Source: Janthinobacterium sp. 344
GTDB taxonomy: Bacteria; Pseudomonadota; Gammaproteobacteria; Burkholderiales; Burkholderiaceae_D
NCBI RefSeq assembly: GCF_900112025.1
Contig: NZ_FOKL01000005.1
Coordinates: 310,001 to 374,000, forward strand
DNA length: 64,000 bases
Direction of reading: 5' to 3'
Below the pieces are notes generated by a model. That model did not search any database, had not been told where the DNA came from, and worked only from the letters and a program-made list of their open reading frames with translations. The translations under genes and the position numbers were made by a program. Below, piece after piece: positions 26,801-37,305 of the stretch. Position 1 is the stretch's first letter. Every line of letters starts with the position of its first letter.

Positions 26801-27165
26801 CGCCGCAGCGGCACGGGCGCCGGCGGCAAAATGCGCTGCTGCGGGCCGATGTCGTCCGTGACGATGGCCGTGCGCAGCACCTCATGGCGGCGCACGATCT
26901 CGTCGAGGCTGCGCTGCAGGATGGCGCAGTCGGGCCGGCCGCGCATCCACATCGCCGACGGCACGTTGTAGGTGGCCGAATTCGGGTCCATCTGTTCCAG
27001 GAACCACAGGCGGTTCTGCGCATGCGAGACGGGAATGCGCGCGGGCCGTGGCTGGCGCGTGATCTCCCTGCGCGCGGCGGGCGCCGTCTGCTTGCTCAGC
27101 TGCTGCATCAGCAGCGCGCGTTTTTCCGGCGAGAGGCCGGCCAGGCGTTGGTTCAAATCGGTCAT
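23809..27165 (-). CDS. NRPS, one module C-A-PCP (glycine predicted)
   Basis: An 1118-residue single-module synthetase. Condensation domain about 45-480 (motif HHIALDGW near 177-184), adenylation domain about 500-1000 (YTSGSTGRPKG near 650; NGKVDR near 990), carrier protein with GGHSLL near 1040, then a short helical C-terminal tail (LEGLSDDNIEALLGG) that resembles a docking segment. Pocket residues read as D-I-L-Q-L-G-M-I-W-K, nine of ten identical to the glycine code DILQLGLIWK, so glycine is the likely substrate. No epimerase or methyltransferase is present. It starts four bases after the first NRPS stop and overlaps the last NRPS gene by ATGA. Confidence 0.93.
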   Translation of the reverse strand: MTDLNQRLAGLSPEKRALLMQQLSKQTAPAARREITRQPRPARIPVSHAQNRLWFLEQMDPNSATYNVPSAMWMRGRPDCAILQRSLDEIVRRHEVLRTAIVTDDIGPQQRILPPAPVPLRRVSLEHLPAAQRREEAAALAQQEAGTPFNFSTGPLLRALLISLDEEQHLFVLNGHHIALDGWSYTIIYTELCQLYDAYCAGKPSPLAEVPLQYADYTLWQNALLDDEGETMRKQFAYWQQRLVSHPPVLELPGDRPRPAQQSRRGAASVHRLDPTLYDGLKRLSRQEGATPFMVFATAFKALLARYTGQLDLVIGMGVANRPRQELEALVGFFANTLALRTDLTGDPTFRELLARVKDGTLGAYAHQDMPVERLLDVLKIDRSLSHSPLFQVMLFFQNFPSEEIRLHGLVLSPIEPGVISSGTSRVDLTLFASEENNGLAMYIEYATDLFDATTIAAMAGHLQQLLQSALGDPDRRLSELELLTPAERRSVLHDWNDTARALPAGGAVTAHALFEAQAARTPQAIALSHLGRELSYAELDQRADALARHLLARGVQPGELVGLFVKRSPDMLVALLGILKAGAAYVPLDPIYPAERIAFMLDDAQTRYVVTQRALAPLLPASGPALVLLEEARLNEVAPPAPVAAGETAYVIYTSGSTGRPKGVRLPHSAVVNFLLAMMERPGITAADRLCAVTTLSFDIAVLELLLPLAVGARIEIADPATAADGMELARLLDSAQASMLQATPATWRMLLDAGWQSRPGMAMLCGGEALSRELADRLLAGGGALWNMYGPTETTIWSSVEKIEADGAPIAIGRPIANTRLYVADAFLQPLPPGIPGELLIGGAGVAQGYHARPELTAEKFLADPHSPEPGARLYRTGDLARWSRDGNMEVLGRIDNQVKLRGYRIELGEIEAVLAEQPGVRQAVVICREDRPGDKRLVAYLLSHADQVLQAAALRDAIAPQLPDYMLPSAYVMLDQLPMTPNGKVDRNALPVPDIEAAPGDSYVAPRNADEELLCGLWQEVLGLERVGIEDNFFKLGGHSLLATQLVMRAQKAFGGELSLRLLFEAPTVAAFGAALMRNRLDSVDAGDLASMLDQLEGLSDDNIEALLGGALENT

Positions 27166-27169
27166 GTCA

Positions 27170-30100
27170 TCATCCCAGGATAGGCGAGCCGCCGACAGGC
27201 GCGGGCGCGTGCTGCAATTGCGCGCTGGCCTGTTCGTCGCTCAGGTTGTCAAGTTGTTTCAGGAGTTCGTCGAGCGCGTCGGCATGCTGGCTGGCCAGCT
27301 GCAGGGCGATGGCGTCGGCCATCTGCGCCAGCCGCGGCGCGTCAAACACGGCGCGCAGCGGAAAATCGATGGCGTAGTGCTGGCCGATGCGCGCCACCAG
27401 CCGCGTCGCCAGCAGCGAATTGCCGCCGACGTCGAAAAAGCTGTCTTCCGGCCCCACGCTGGCCAGGCGCAGCAGGGGACGCCACAGCTGCGCCAGCACT
27501 TCCTGCTCGGCCGACAGGGGCGCGGCGGCGGCCGCCGGCGCGGCCACGTCGGCCGGGTCGGGCAAGGCATGGCGGTCCACCTTGCCGTTGGCGTTCAGCG
27601 GCCAGCGTTCCAGCACGACGAACGCCGATGGCAGCATGTAGGCGGGCAGCTGGGCGCGCAGCGCTTCGCGCGCGGCCGCCACCTCGAAGCCATCCTTCGC
27701 CGTCAGGTAGGCCACCAGGCGCTTGTCGCCGGGGCTGTCCTCGCGCGCCAGCACCAGCGCCTCGCGCACGCCGGCGCAGGCGGCCAGCCGCGCTTCGATC
27801 TCGCCCGGCTCGATGCGGTAGCCGCGGATCTTCACCTGGAAGTCGTTGCGGCCGGCAAATTCGATGCTGCCGTCGGCACGCCATTTGCCCAGGTCGCCGC
27901 TGCGGTACAGGCGCGCGCCCGGCTGTTGCGAGAACGGGTCGGCGATGAAGCGCTCGGCGCTGTGCCGCGGCAGGTTCAAATAGCCGCGCGCCACGCCGTC
28001 GCCGCCGATGTGGAGCTCGCCGGGCACGCCCACGGGCACGGGCTGGCCCAGGGGATCGAGCAGGTACACCTGCGTGTTGCCGATCGGCCGGCCGATGGGA
28101 ATGGCCCGCGCCTCGTGCGGCGCGCCCGTCACGGCATACGTGGTGGCGAACGTGGTCGTCTCGGTGGGGCCGTAGCCGTTGAGCAGATGGCGCGGCGGGC
28201 GCGCCTTGCCCATCACGCGCGCCACCACCTGCGGATCGAGCACGTCGCCGCCGGCCAGCAGCCAGCGCAGGCCGGCGAACGCTTCTTCCAGCGCGTCCGC
28301 GTATTCGTGGAACAGGCCCGCCGTCAGCCACAGGGCCGTCACGCCGCCGTCCGCCAGCGCGCGGTTGAAGCGCGCGGGATCGAGCACGGTGTCGTGCTCG
28401 ATCACCAGCACCGAGGCGCCGTTCAGCAGCGGCGCCCACAGCTCCCAGGTGGCCGCATCGAACGCCGGGTTGGCGCAGTGGGCCACGCGGTCGCCGCTTG
28501 TCAGAGGGGCGAAGCCGCTGTCGACGGCCAGGCGCACGATGTTGCGGTGCTCGACCATCACGCCCTTGGGCATGCCCGTCGATCCCGAGGTGTACATGAC
28601 GTAGGCCAGCGCTGCCCCGTCGATGCCGCTCACGCCAGGCGTCGTTTCCGGCAGGCCCGGCGCCGGTTGCGCGCCCGTCTCCACCAGCAGCAGCGGCGGA
28701 GCGCCGGCCGGCAGGCGGCCCGCCAGCGCGGCGCTGCTGACCACCAGCGCGGGCGCGGCGTCGGCCAGGATATGCGCCAGGCGCTGCGGCGGGCAGTTCG
28801 CTTCCACCGGCACGTACGCGGCGCCCGCCTTCAGGATGGCCAGCAAGGTCGACACCAGCGCGTCGCTGCGCTCGAGCAGCACCAGCACGCGCTGGCCCGG
28901 CTGCACGCCGGCCGCCAGCAGCGCATGCGCCTGGCGGTTGGCCTGCGCATCGAGGGCGGCGTAGCTCAGGCTGCGCGCGCCATGGCGCAGGGCCGGCGCC
29001 TGCGGCGTGCGCGCCGCCTGCTGTTCGAACAGCGCATGCACGCTGCCCTGGCAGGTCGGCGCCACCGTGCCGCGGTTGAAGTCGAGCAGCACTTGCCGGC
29101 GCGCCGCCGCATCCATCAGCGGCAGGCGGCTGAGGGCCTGGTGTTCGTCGGCGGCCATGGCCGCCAGCACGGCCTGCAGGCTGGCGGCCAGGCGCGCGAT
29201 GCCGTCATGGTCGAACAGGTCGCTCGCATATTCGATATGGCCCGCCACCTGCCGGCCATCGTCGTCGAGCAGCAGCGACAGGTCGAAATGCGTGCTGGCC
29301 TGGGGCAGCGGCAGCGGACGGGGATCGAACAGGGCGTCGTGCGCGTCCGGCGCCGGCGTGTTGTTGAGCGCCATGACGCTCTGGAACAGGGGGCTGTAGG
29401 CCAGGCTGCGCACGGGCTTGACGGCATCGACCACCTGGTCCAGCGGCAGGTCCTGGTGTTCGTACGCGGCCAGCGCCGTGGCGCGGATGCGCGCCAGCAG
29501 TGCGGCCACCGTGGGGTCGCCGTGCAGGCGCACGCGCAGGGCCAGGGTGTTGACGAAAAAGCCCGGCAGCGCCTCGAGTTCGGGCAGCGGACGGTTGGCG
29601 ACGGGCGTGCCGATGACGATGTCGTCCTGGCCGCCCAGGCGCGCAAGCAGCGCGCTCCAGCCCGCGAGCAGGGTCATGAACAGGGTGGCGCCGTGGCGGG
29701 CGCTGAGCCGGCGCAGCGCATCGGCCAGCGGCGCCTCCAGGGCGATGGGCAGGCGCGCGCCCCGGTAGCTCTGGCGCGCGGGACGGGGATGGTCGAGCGG
29801 CAGCGCCAGCAGCGCCGGCGCGCCGTCCAGCTGCGCGCGCCAATATGCCTGCTGCGCCTGCAGCGGCGCCGCGTGCGCGGCGTGGCGCTGCCAGCGCGCG
29901 TAGTCGGCGTACTGCAGCGCGGGCGGCGGCAGCGGGTCGGGCAGGTTTGCGCTGAAGGCCGCATACAGCGCCGCCAGTTCGCCGCACAGGATGCCCAGCG
30001 ACCAGCCGTCGCTGATGATGTGGTGCTGCACCAGCAGCAGCGTGTGTTCATCCGCCGATACGCGCAGCAGCAGGGCGCGCAGCAGCGGGCCGCGCGCCAG

Positions 30101-33037
30101 GTCGAAGGGGCGCGCGATTTCCTCCGCGCACAGGGCCTGGGCGGCCGCCTCGCGCTGCGCCGGGGCCAGCGCCGACAGGTCTTCCTGGCGCAGGGGGAAG
30201 GCGAACGGCGCGCCCGCCACCTGGTGCGGCACGCCGTCGCTGGCGCCGAAATGCGTGCGCAGGATGGCGTGGCGCCGCGGCAGGGCGTCGAGCGCCAGGC
30301 GCAGCGCACCCGCTTGCAGGGGCCCGCGCAGGCGCCACGCCACGGGCATGTGGTAGGCGGCGCCGGCGGCGGCGTCGAGCTGGTTCAGGAACCACAGGCG
30401 CTGCTGCGTGTACGACAGCGCCACCTTGCCGCCATCCGGTGTCGCCTGCGCCGACAGCGGGGGCGGGACGGCGCCGGCGGGGGCGCTGTCGAGGATGGCG
30501 GCCAGGCCGGCCACCGTGGGCGCGCCGAACAGCTGGCCCAGGGTCAGCGCCGTGCCGCTGGACTGGCGCAGGCGCGACACCAGCTGGCCGGCCAGCAGCG
30601 AATGGCCGCCCAGCTCGAAGAAATCGTCATGCCGGCCCACCTGTTCCAGTCCCAGCAGCTCGCGCCACAGGCGCGCCACCAGCATTTCCTGCAAGCCCAC
30701 CGGCGCCTCCACCTGGCGCCCGGACAGGGCGGCGCGGCCGGGCACAGGCAGGGCGCGGCGGTCCACCTTGCCGTTCGGTGTCATGGGGAAGCGCTCCAGC
30801 AGCACGAAGGCGGGCGGCACCATGTAGGCCGGCACGGCTTGCGCCAGCTGCGCGCGCAGGCTGGCGATGAAGGCCGCGCCATCGGCCGGCGTCATGTGGC
30901 TGGCATCGGCGCGCACGTAGGCGGCCAGGCGCTTGTCGCCGGGACGGTCTTCGCGGCACACCACGACGGCCTGGCGGCAGGCCGGATGGCTGGCCAGCAC
31001 GGCCTCGATTTCACCGAGCTCGATGCGAAAGCCCCGCAGCTTGACCTGGTTGTCGATGCGCCCCAGCATGTCGAGCCGGCCGTCGCGCGTCCAGCGCACC
31101 AGGTCGCCCGTGCGGTACAGGCGGCTGCCCGGCACGCCGGAAAACGGGTCGGCGATGAATTTTTCCGCCGTCAGCTCGGGCCGCGCATGGTAGCCGCTGG
31201 CCACTCCCAGCCCGCCGATCAGCAGTTCGCCGGGCACGCCCACGGGCACCGGCTGCAAGTGGCGGTCGACCAGGTAGACCTGGGTATTGCTGACGGGCTT
31301 GCCGATGGTGATCAGGCCATCGCCGCGCAGCACCTGCTCGCCCGTCGAATAAATCGTCGTCTCGGTGGGACCGTACAAGTTCCACAACTGCGCCACGCGC
31401 GCCAGCAGGCCGTCGGCCAGCTCGCGCGTCATCGGTTCGCCGCCGCTGATGATGCGCAAGCCCTGGCGGCCCTTCCAGCCCGAGTCGAGCAGCATGCGCC
31501 AGGTGGCGGGCGTGGCTTGCACGAGCGTGGCGCCGCAGGCGTCGATCAGCCGGGCCAGCGCCACGCCGTCGGCGGCCGTGGCCGTGTCGGCGATGGCCAC
31601 CGTGGCGCCCACGGTGAACGGCAGCAGCAGTTCCAGCACGGCGATGTCGAACGACAGGGTGGTCACGGCGCAGATGGTGTCGCCGGCCGTCATGCCCGGC
31701 TGGTGCAGCATGGCGCCGAAAAAATTCACCAGCGCGCGGTGCGGCAGCAGCACGCCCTTGGGGCGGCCCGTCGAGCCGGACGTGTAGATCACGTAGGCGG
31801 GCGAGGCGGGATCGACGGTCACGCTGACGGCCGGCGCATCGGTCGCGCGTTCGGCGATGTCGTCGATGGCGAGGAAGGCGCGCGCGCCGGCGGGCAGCTG
31901 CGCCTGCAGCGCGCGCTCGCCCAGCACCAGGCGCGCTCCCGAATCGTCGAGCATGAAGGCCAGCCGCTCGGCCGGATAGGCGGGATCGAGCGGCACGTAG
32001 GCGGCGCCCGCCTTGAGGATGCCCATCAGGCCGGCCACCAGTTGCGGTCCGCGGCGCAGGTGCAGGCCGACCAGCTCGCCCGGCTGCACGCCCAGCGCCA
32101 GCAGCCGCGCGGCGACGCCGTCGGCGCGGCGCGCCAGTTCGCCGTAGCTGACGCGGTCTCCGCCATGCACGATGGCCGTGCGCTGCGGCGTGCGTGCCGC
32201 CTGGGCATCGATGAAGTCGTGCGCATTGCGCAGCGGGCCCAGGGCCAGGCCGCTGGCGTTCCAGTCGTGCAGCAGCAGTTGCCGCTGCGCGGGCGGCAGC
32301 AGGTCCAGCTGCGCCAGCGGCAGGGCGGGGTCGGCCAGAAGCGAGCGCAGCAGTTGTTGCAGGTTGTCCGCCCAGGCGGCGATGCCGTCCGCGTCGAACA
32401 GGTCCAGCGCGAAGTCGAGCCGGCCCGCATAGCCGCCGCCGGCGGCATCATCGAGCACCAGCGCCAGGTCGAACGGCGTGTCCTGCGCCGGGTGGGCGCC
32501 AAAGGCCAGCACGGCCTGGAACAGGGGATGAAAGCTGTCGCTGCGCGGCGGCTGCAGCGTCTCGACCAGCTGCGCCAGGCACGCGGGGTGGCGCTGCGCC
32601 ATGGCCAGGGCGGCAGCGGCCTGCGCCAGCAGACTGTTGCCCGTGCTGGCGTCATCGAGGCGCAGGCGCAGCGGGGCGACGGCATCGGGCTGCGCGGTGC
32701 CGACGACCAGGTCCTGCTGGCCGCTGAGGCGGGCCAGGAAAGCGGACCAGGCCGTCAACAGCACGGCCAGCGGCGTCGCGTCGAAGTGCCTGGCCAGCCG
32801 CCGCAGCTGTGCGGCGGTATCGCCGTCGACGGCGAAGGGCACGCTGCCGATGCGCCAGCTCTGGCGTGCAGGCCGGGAGCGCACGCCGGGCAATTCCAGC
32901 AGGGCGGGGGCGCCGTGCAGATGCTGACGCCAGAAATCGGCCTGCTCCTGTGTCAGAGGGGCGGAAAGGCCGTCAATTGGCATGGCGCCTGCCTGGCGGC
33001 TATGCCGAAGAGTGTGGAAATAATCTGTCAGAGCCAT
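27170..33037 (-). CDS. NRPS, loading module plus extension module
   Basis: A 1955-residue synthetase. Residues about 25-265 resemble only the C-terminal half of a condensation domain and lack the HHxxxDG motif. Then A1 (YTSGSTGRPKG near 415), PCP1 (GGHSLL near 812), C2 (HHIISDGW near 1005), A2 (YTSGSTGMPKG near 1480), PCP2 (GGNSLL near 1870) and a tail (LLKQLDNLSDEQASAQL) resembling a docking helix. A1 pocket D-I-L-Q-I-G-L-I-Y-K is close to glycine; A2 pocket D-A-W-W-L-G-G-T-F-K is close to the valine code DAFWIGGTFK. The chosen ATG at 33037 opens directly into the domain; the frame upstream to 33394 is not NRPS-like. No MbtH gene is seen. Confidence 0.93.
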   Translation of the reverse strand: MALTDYFHTLRHSRQAGAMPIDGLSAPLTQEQADFWRQHLHGAPALLELPGVRSRPARQSWRIGSVPFAVDGDTAAQLRRLARHFDATPLAVLLTAWSAFLARLSGQQDLVVGTAQPDAVAPLRLRLDDASTGNSLLAQAAAALAMAQRHPACLAQLVETLQPPRSDSFHPLFQAVLAFGAHPAQDTPFDLALVLDDAAGGGYAGRLDFALDLFDADGIAAWADNLQQLLRSLLADPALPLAQLDLLPPAQRQLLLHDWNASGLALGPLRNAHDFIDAQAARTPQRTAIVHGGDRVSYGELARRADGVAARLLALGVQPGELVGLHLRRGPQLVAGLMGILKAGAAYVPLDPAYPAERLAFMLDDSGARLVLGERALQAQLPAGARAFLAIDDIAERATDAPAVSVTVDPASPAYVIYTSGSTGRPKGVLLPHRALVNFFGAMLHQPGMTAGDTICAVTTLSFDIAVLELLLPFTVGATVAIADTATAADGVALARLIDACGATLVQATPATWRMLLDSGWKGRQGLRIISGGEPMTRELADGLLARVAQLWNLYGPTETTIYSTGEQVLRGDGLITIGKPVSNTQVYLVDRHLQPVPVGVPGELLIGGLGVASGYHARPELTAEKFIADPFSGVPGSRLYRTGDLVRWTRDGRLDMLGRIDNQVKLRGFRIELGEIEAVLASHPACRQAVVVCREDRPGDKRLAAYVRADASHMTPADGAAFIASLRAQLAQAVPAYMVPPAFVLLERFPMTPNGKVDRRALPVPGRAALSGRQVEAPVGLQEMLVARLWRELLGLEQVGRHDDFFELGGHSLLAGQLVSRLRQSSGTALTLGQLFGAPTVAGLAAILDSAPAGAVPPPLSAQATPDGGKVALSYTQQRLWFLNQLDAAAGAAYHMPVAWRLRGPLQAGALRLALDALPRRHAILRTHFGASDGVPHQVAGAPFAFPLRQEDLSALAPAQREAAAQALCAEEIARPFDLARGPLLRALLLRVSADEHTLLLVQHHIISDGWSLGILCGELAALYAAFSANLPDPLPPPALQYADYARWQRHAAHAAPLQAQQAYWRAQLDGAPALLALPLDHPRPARQSYRGARLPIALEAPLADALRRLSARHGATLFMTLLAGWSALLARLGGQDDIVIGTPVANRPLPELEALPGFFVNTLALRVRLHGDPTVAALLARIRATALAAYEHQDLPLDQVVDAVKPVRSLAYSPLFQSVMALNNTPAPDAHDALFDPRPLPLPQASTHFDLSLLLDDDGRQVAGHIEYASDLFDHDGIARLAASLQAVLAAMAADEHQALSRLPLMDAAARRQVLLDFNRGTVAPTCQGSVHALFEQQAARTPQAPALRHGARSLSYAALDAQANRQAHALLAAGVQPGQRVLVLLERSDALVSTLLAILKAGAAYVPVEANCPPQRLAHILADAAPALVVSSAALAGRLPAGAPPLLLVETGAQPAPGLPETTPGVSGIDGAALAYVMYTSGSTGMPKGVMVEHRNIVRLAVDSGFAPLTSGDRVAHCANPAFDAATWELWAPLLNGASVLVIEHDTVLDPARFNRALADGGVTALWLTAGLFHEYADALEEAFAGLRWLLAGGDVLDPQVVARVMGKARPPRHLLNGYGPTETTTFATTYAVTGAPHEARAIPIGRPIGNTQVYLLDPLGQPVPVGVPGELHIGGDGVARGYLNLPRHSAERFIADPFSQQPGARLYRSGDLGKWRADGSIEFAGRNDFQVKIRGYRIEPGEIEARLAACAGVREALVLAREDSPGDKRLVAYLTAKDGFEVAAAREALRAQLPAYMLPSAFVVLERWPLNANGKVDRHALPDPADVAAPAAAAAPLSAEQEVLAQLWRPLLRLASVGPEDSFFDVGGNSLLATRLVARIGQHYAIDFPLRAVFDAPRLAQMADAIALQLASQHADALDELLKQLDNLSDEQASAQLQHAPAPVGGSPILG

Positions 33038-34393
33038 GGTGGTTACCGAAAAGTGAGGCAGTGAATCAGTCCGGTCCGTACCAGCGGCTGGAACGGCATC
33101 GGGGCGGGAAATCAGCGTTGCGAATATAGCATCGGGTTTTTCATTTCCAGGGCATCTTGGTGTTTTCAACTTAATAACAACACTTGGTTTGAATAATGAT
33201 TTTTTAGCCAATTTTTCGATTATTCGTGCGTGCGGGCGGGCGCCATGATCCAGGCTGTTCCGGCAATCCGGACAATGCCGGGAAATGGCGCTTATATCGT
33301 TGGATGAATATGTCGATGGCGCTGCGGGTGCACGCGGACGGGGCGCGGTTTCACCGCCGGAAGGGGCTTTGAGCGGCCACCGTGCAAGCGGCAATGCGGC
33401 GCGGGCCGCTGCGGGCGACGTTCAATGAATGGGAAGGAATGGGATTTTCAAGCCAGGAGGCGTGCGTGGAAAGGCAATGCTGGTACGGCATGCGGCCACG
33501 CTCGTGGCGGCAATGCGACGGTGTTAACTAGCTGTAATTTTTAGTAAATAACAAAAACATGGAAAATATTGTATATAGTCATTAAGGCAGAAGAAAAGTT
33601 AAAAAACGCCGTCACATTCATTGATAGTTCTGTCATAATTGAAAGTTGCCATATATGCTATTGCGCAAGGGGCTAATCTGGGTGGCGGCCCCGGCCAAGC
33701 CTGGCCAGCATCGCCTCGCTTGCCCCGTGTAAGCCGTAGAAATACGTCCTTGTCCGCTATCCGCCGGGCCGTAAAACATACTGAGTTTTACAATCTTAAT
33801 AATTGCTTAAGTATTAAAGGTTATTTCCATATATTCACAAAAAATGGCATCTTTATCATCGATTGTCGATATAAGAAATCCCCTATATGGCAATCTGCAA
33901 AGAATGAAAACATATAAGAAAATAAAATAATTTAATGTGATTCGGTAGAAATTGACTATCAAAAGTATGGTATGTGCTTATTCTGCGGGAATGCATATGA
34001 AAAGTCGCGGCGCCTAACTTTGTTCAATTGACGCTTATCTGCGCATAAAAATGCTTTAGGTTTAAATGAATGGCGAATGGTGTGTATATGTGTGAGTTTT
34101 TGGCATATTGCCGATAATGGCACCTGGCGGCGCCGCCGATGCACGGCTGGCGATTATATGCGCGGACGTGGCGGGTATTATGGCGCCGGATAAAATGCCA
34201 GTGACTATCAAAACGATAGCGAGGCAGGGAGATCGGGCGCGGCTGGCGGGAACGGCGGTATTGGGCGGAAACGGGTATGGTGGCGGGGGCCGAGGGTGGC
34301 GTAATGTCGCGGGCTCGGGTATTCTGGCGTACAAAGTTGATAATAAATGTAGTTTTGCGGAAACAATCTGCGGAAACAATGAACGGGGCAGGC
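33038..34393. other. AT-rich intergenic region upstream of the NRPS genes
   Basis: About 1.36 kb without a convincing gene between divergent NRPS and RsbQ-like genes. The stretches at about 33140-33220 and 33520-34100 are much more AT-rich than the surrounding DNA and contain many A and T runs. A small frame at 33639-33917 has no recognisable similarity and poor codon bias. The region must contain the NRPS promoter and the promoter of the RsbQ operon. The composition resembles horizontally acquired or silencer-bound DNA, but no mobile element or attachment repeat is visible. Confidence 0.6.
33123..33149 (-). promoter_or_regulatory. Possible NRPS promoter
   Basis: On the minus strand TGGAAA (33149-33144) and TATATT (33128-33123) are separated by 15 bases, about 85 bases upstream of the NRPS ATG. 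The spacer is short for a sigma-70 promoter, so this is a weak suggestion. Confidence 0.25.
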
Positions 34394-35211
34394 ATGCATA
34401 TTCACAATCGCAACAACGTCCACGTCGCTGGCGAGGGGCCGGCAACCCTGGTGTTTGCCCACGGTTTCGGCTGCGACCAGACGATGTGGCGCTATCTGGA
34501 GCCGCAGTTCCGCCAGCATTACCGCACCGTGCTGTTCGACCTGGCGGGCAGCGGCCAGTCGGACCTGGCATCCTACGACAGGGGGCGCCATGCGACGCTC
34601 GACGGCCATGCCGAAGACTTGCGGGCGGTGGTGGATTCCGTGGCGGGCACGGGCGATGCTCCCGTGATCTGCATCGGCCACTCCGTCAGCGCCATGAGCG
34701 GCTTGCTGGCCAGTGTTGCCGCGCCCGGCCTGTTCGCGGCGCAGGTCATGCTGGCGCCGTCGCCCTGTTATATAGATGACGCTGCCACCGGCTACCGTGG
34801 CGGCTTTTCGCGCGCCGACATCGATGACCTGCTGAGCGCCATGGACAGCAATTACCTGGGCTGGGCCGCCACGATGGCGCCCGCCATCATGGGCGCGCCG
34901 GGACAGCCGGCGCTGGGCGAGGACCTGGCGCGCAGCTTTTGCCGTAGCGACCCGGCCATCGCCCGGCATTTCGCGCAAGCAACGTTTCTATCCGACCACC
35001 GTGCCATCCTGCCGCGCAACACCACGCCCGCCCTGATCGTGCAATGCAGCGACGACTTCATCGCCCCCACCTCGGTGGGCGAGTATTTGCGCGAAATGCT
35101 GCCGCGCAGCAGCTTGCAGGTGGTGGAGAACATCGGCCACTGCCCGCACATGAGCGCGCCCGACGCCAGCTACCGCGCCATCCGCCGCTTCCTCGATGGC
35201 CTGCACCTGTG

Positions 35212-35212
<1 letters not shown>
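34394..35212 (+). CDS. RsbQ-like alpha/beta hydrolase
   Basis: A 272-residue alpha/beta hydrolase starting at the ATG at 34394, preceded by a GGGG-containing ribosome site; the sequence then reads MHIHNRNNVHVAG as in RsbQ. Visible elements: oxyanion region VFAHGFGCDQTMW, nucleophile GHSVSAM (Ser near residue 95), acidic residue in CSDDFIAP (near 220) and His in IGHCPHMS (near 247). In Bacillus, RsbQ works with the PAS-containing phosphatase RsbP in energy-stress signalling. Here the stop overlaps the start of a PAS histidine kinase gene (TGATG), the same hydrolase-PAS pairing with a different output. An upstream in-frame ATG at 34379 is possible. Confidence 0.87.
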
Positions 35213-36765
<1,553 letters not shown>

Positions 36766-36780
36766 GGCCGGCATTCGTAT

Positions 36781-37305
36781 ATGAACGACATGGAACAACT
36801 GACAGAATTGGCAATCGCCGTTTTCCAGCTGCGCCTGGGTTTTGGCCCGGCGGACCGCTGCGTGGACTGGGCCGTGGAACGCCTGCGCCTGGATGAGGAA
36901 GGCGACGACCTGGACATCGTGCTGCTGGCCAGCGCCCGGGGCATTGACGAGGTGCTGCCGCTGGCCGAGGCCATCGTCGAGCGCTACCGGGGCGCGCAGC
37001 GGCTCAGTGACGAGTTTCTGGCGGGAAAATTCATCGTCGAATTGCGCGCCGCCTACCTGGCGGGCCGCGAAAGCATGGCGTCGCTCGATGTCATCCTGAC
37101 CCGCCTGTACCGGGCGCTCGATTACCCCGACTGGCTGGTCATGCTGAGCCGCAATTGCGAGTATGCGACGGACGTGGCCGATTTTGAGGCGCCGTTCGAG
37201 ATGGAGTTCGATTACATTGCCGGCTTGTGGGCCGAAGCGGACAGCGTCGCCGATTTTGAACAACGCTATTCCCGCGCGGCCTCGAATGGGCACGATGTAG
37301 GCTGA
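36781..37305 (+). CDS. Hypothetical acidic protein
   Basis: A 174-residue soluble, acidic, mostly helical protein. I recognise no family. It starts 15 bases after the histidine kinase stop and its stop shares one base with the ATG of the next (frameshifted) small gene, so it belongs to the same transcript. The central SASLDVILTRLYRALDYPDW-type region and FEAPFEMEFDYIAGLW tail suggest a compact globular domain. Function unknown. Confidence 0.65.
   Translation: MNDMEQLTELAIAVFQLRLGFGPADRCVDWAVERLRLDEEGDDLDIVLLASARGIDEVLPLAEAIVERYRGAQRLSDEFLAGKFIVELRAAYLAGRESMASLDVILTRLYRALDYPDWLVMLSRNCEYATDVADFEAPFEMEFDYIAGLWAEADSVADFEQRYSRAASNGHDVG

Noticed and set aside
20726-33064. Very long plus-strand open frames opposite the NRPS genes (20726-24151, 24004-27183, 26972-33064)
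   Set aside because: They are antisense shadows of GC-rich NRPS sequence, rich in Arg, Gln, His and Ala, with no recognisable domains.
33639-33917. Possible 92-residue gene in the AT-rich region
   Set aside because: No family match, no ribosome site, composition explained by chance open frame.
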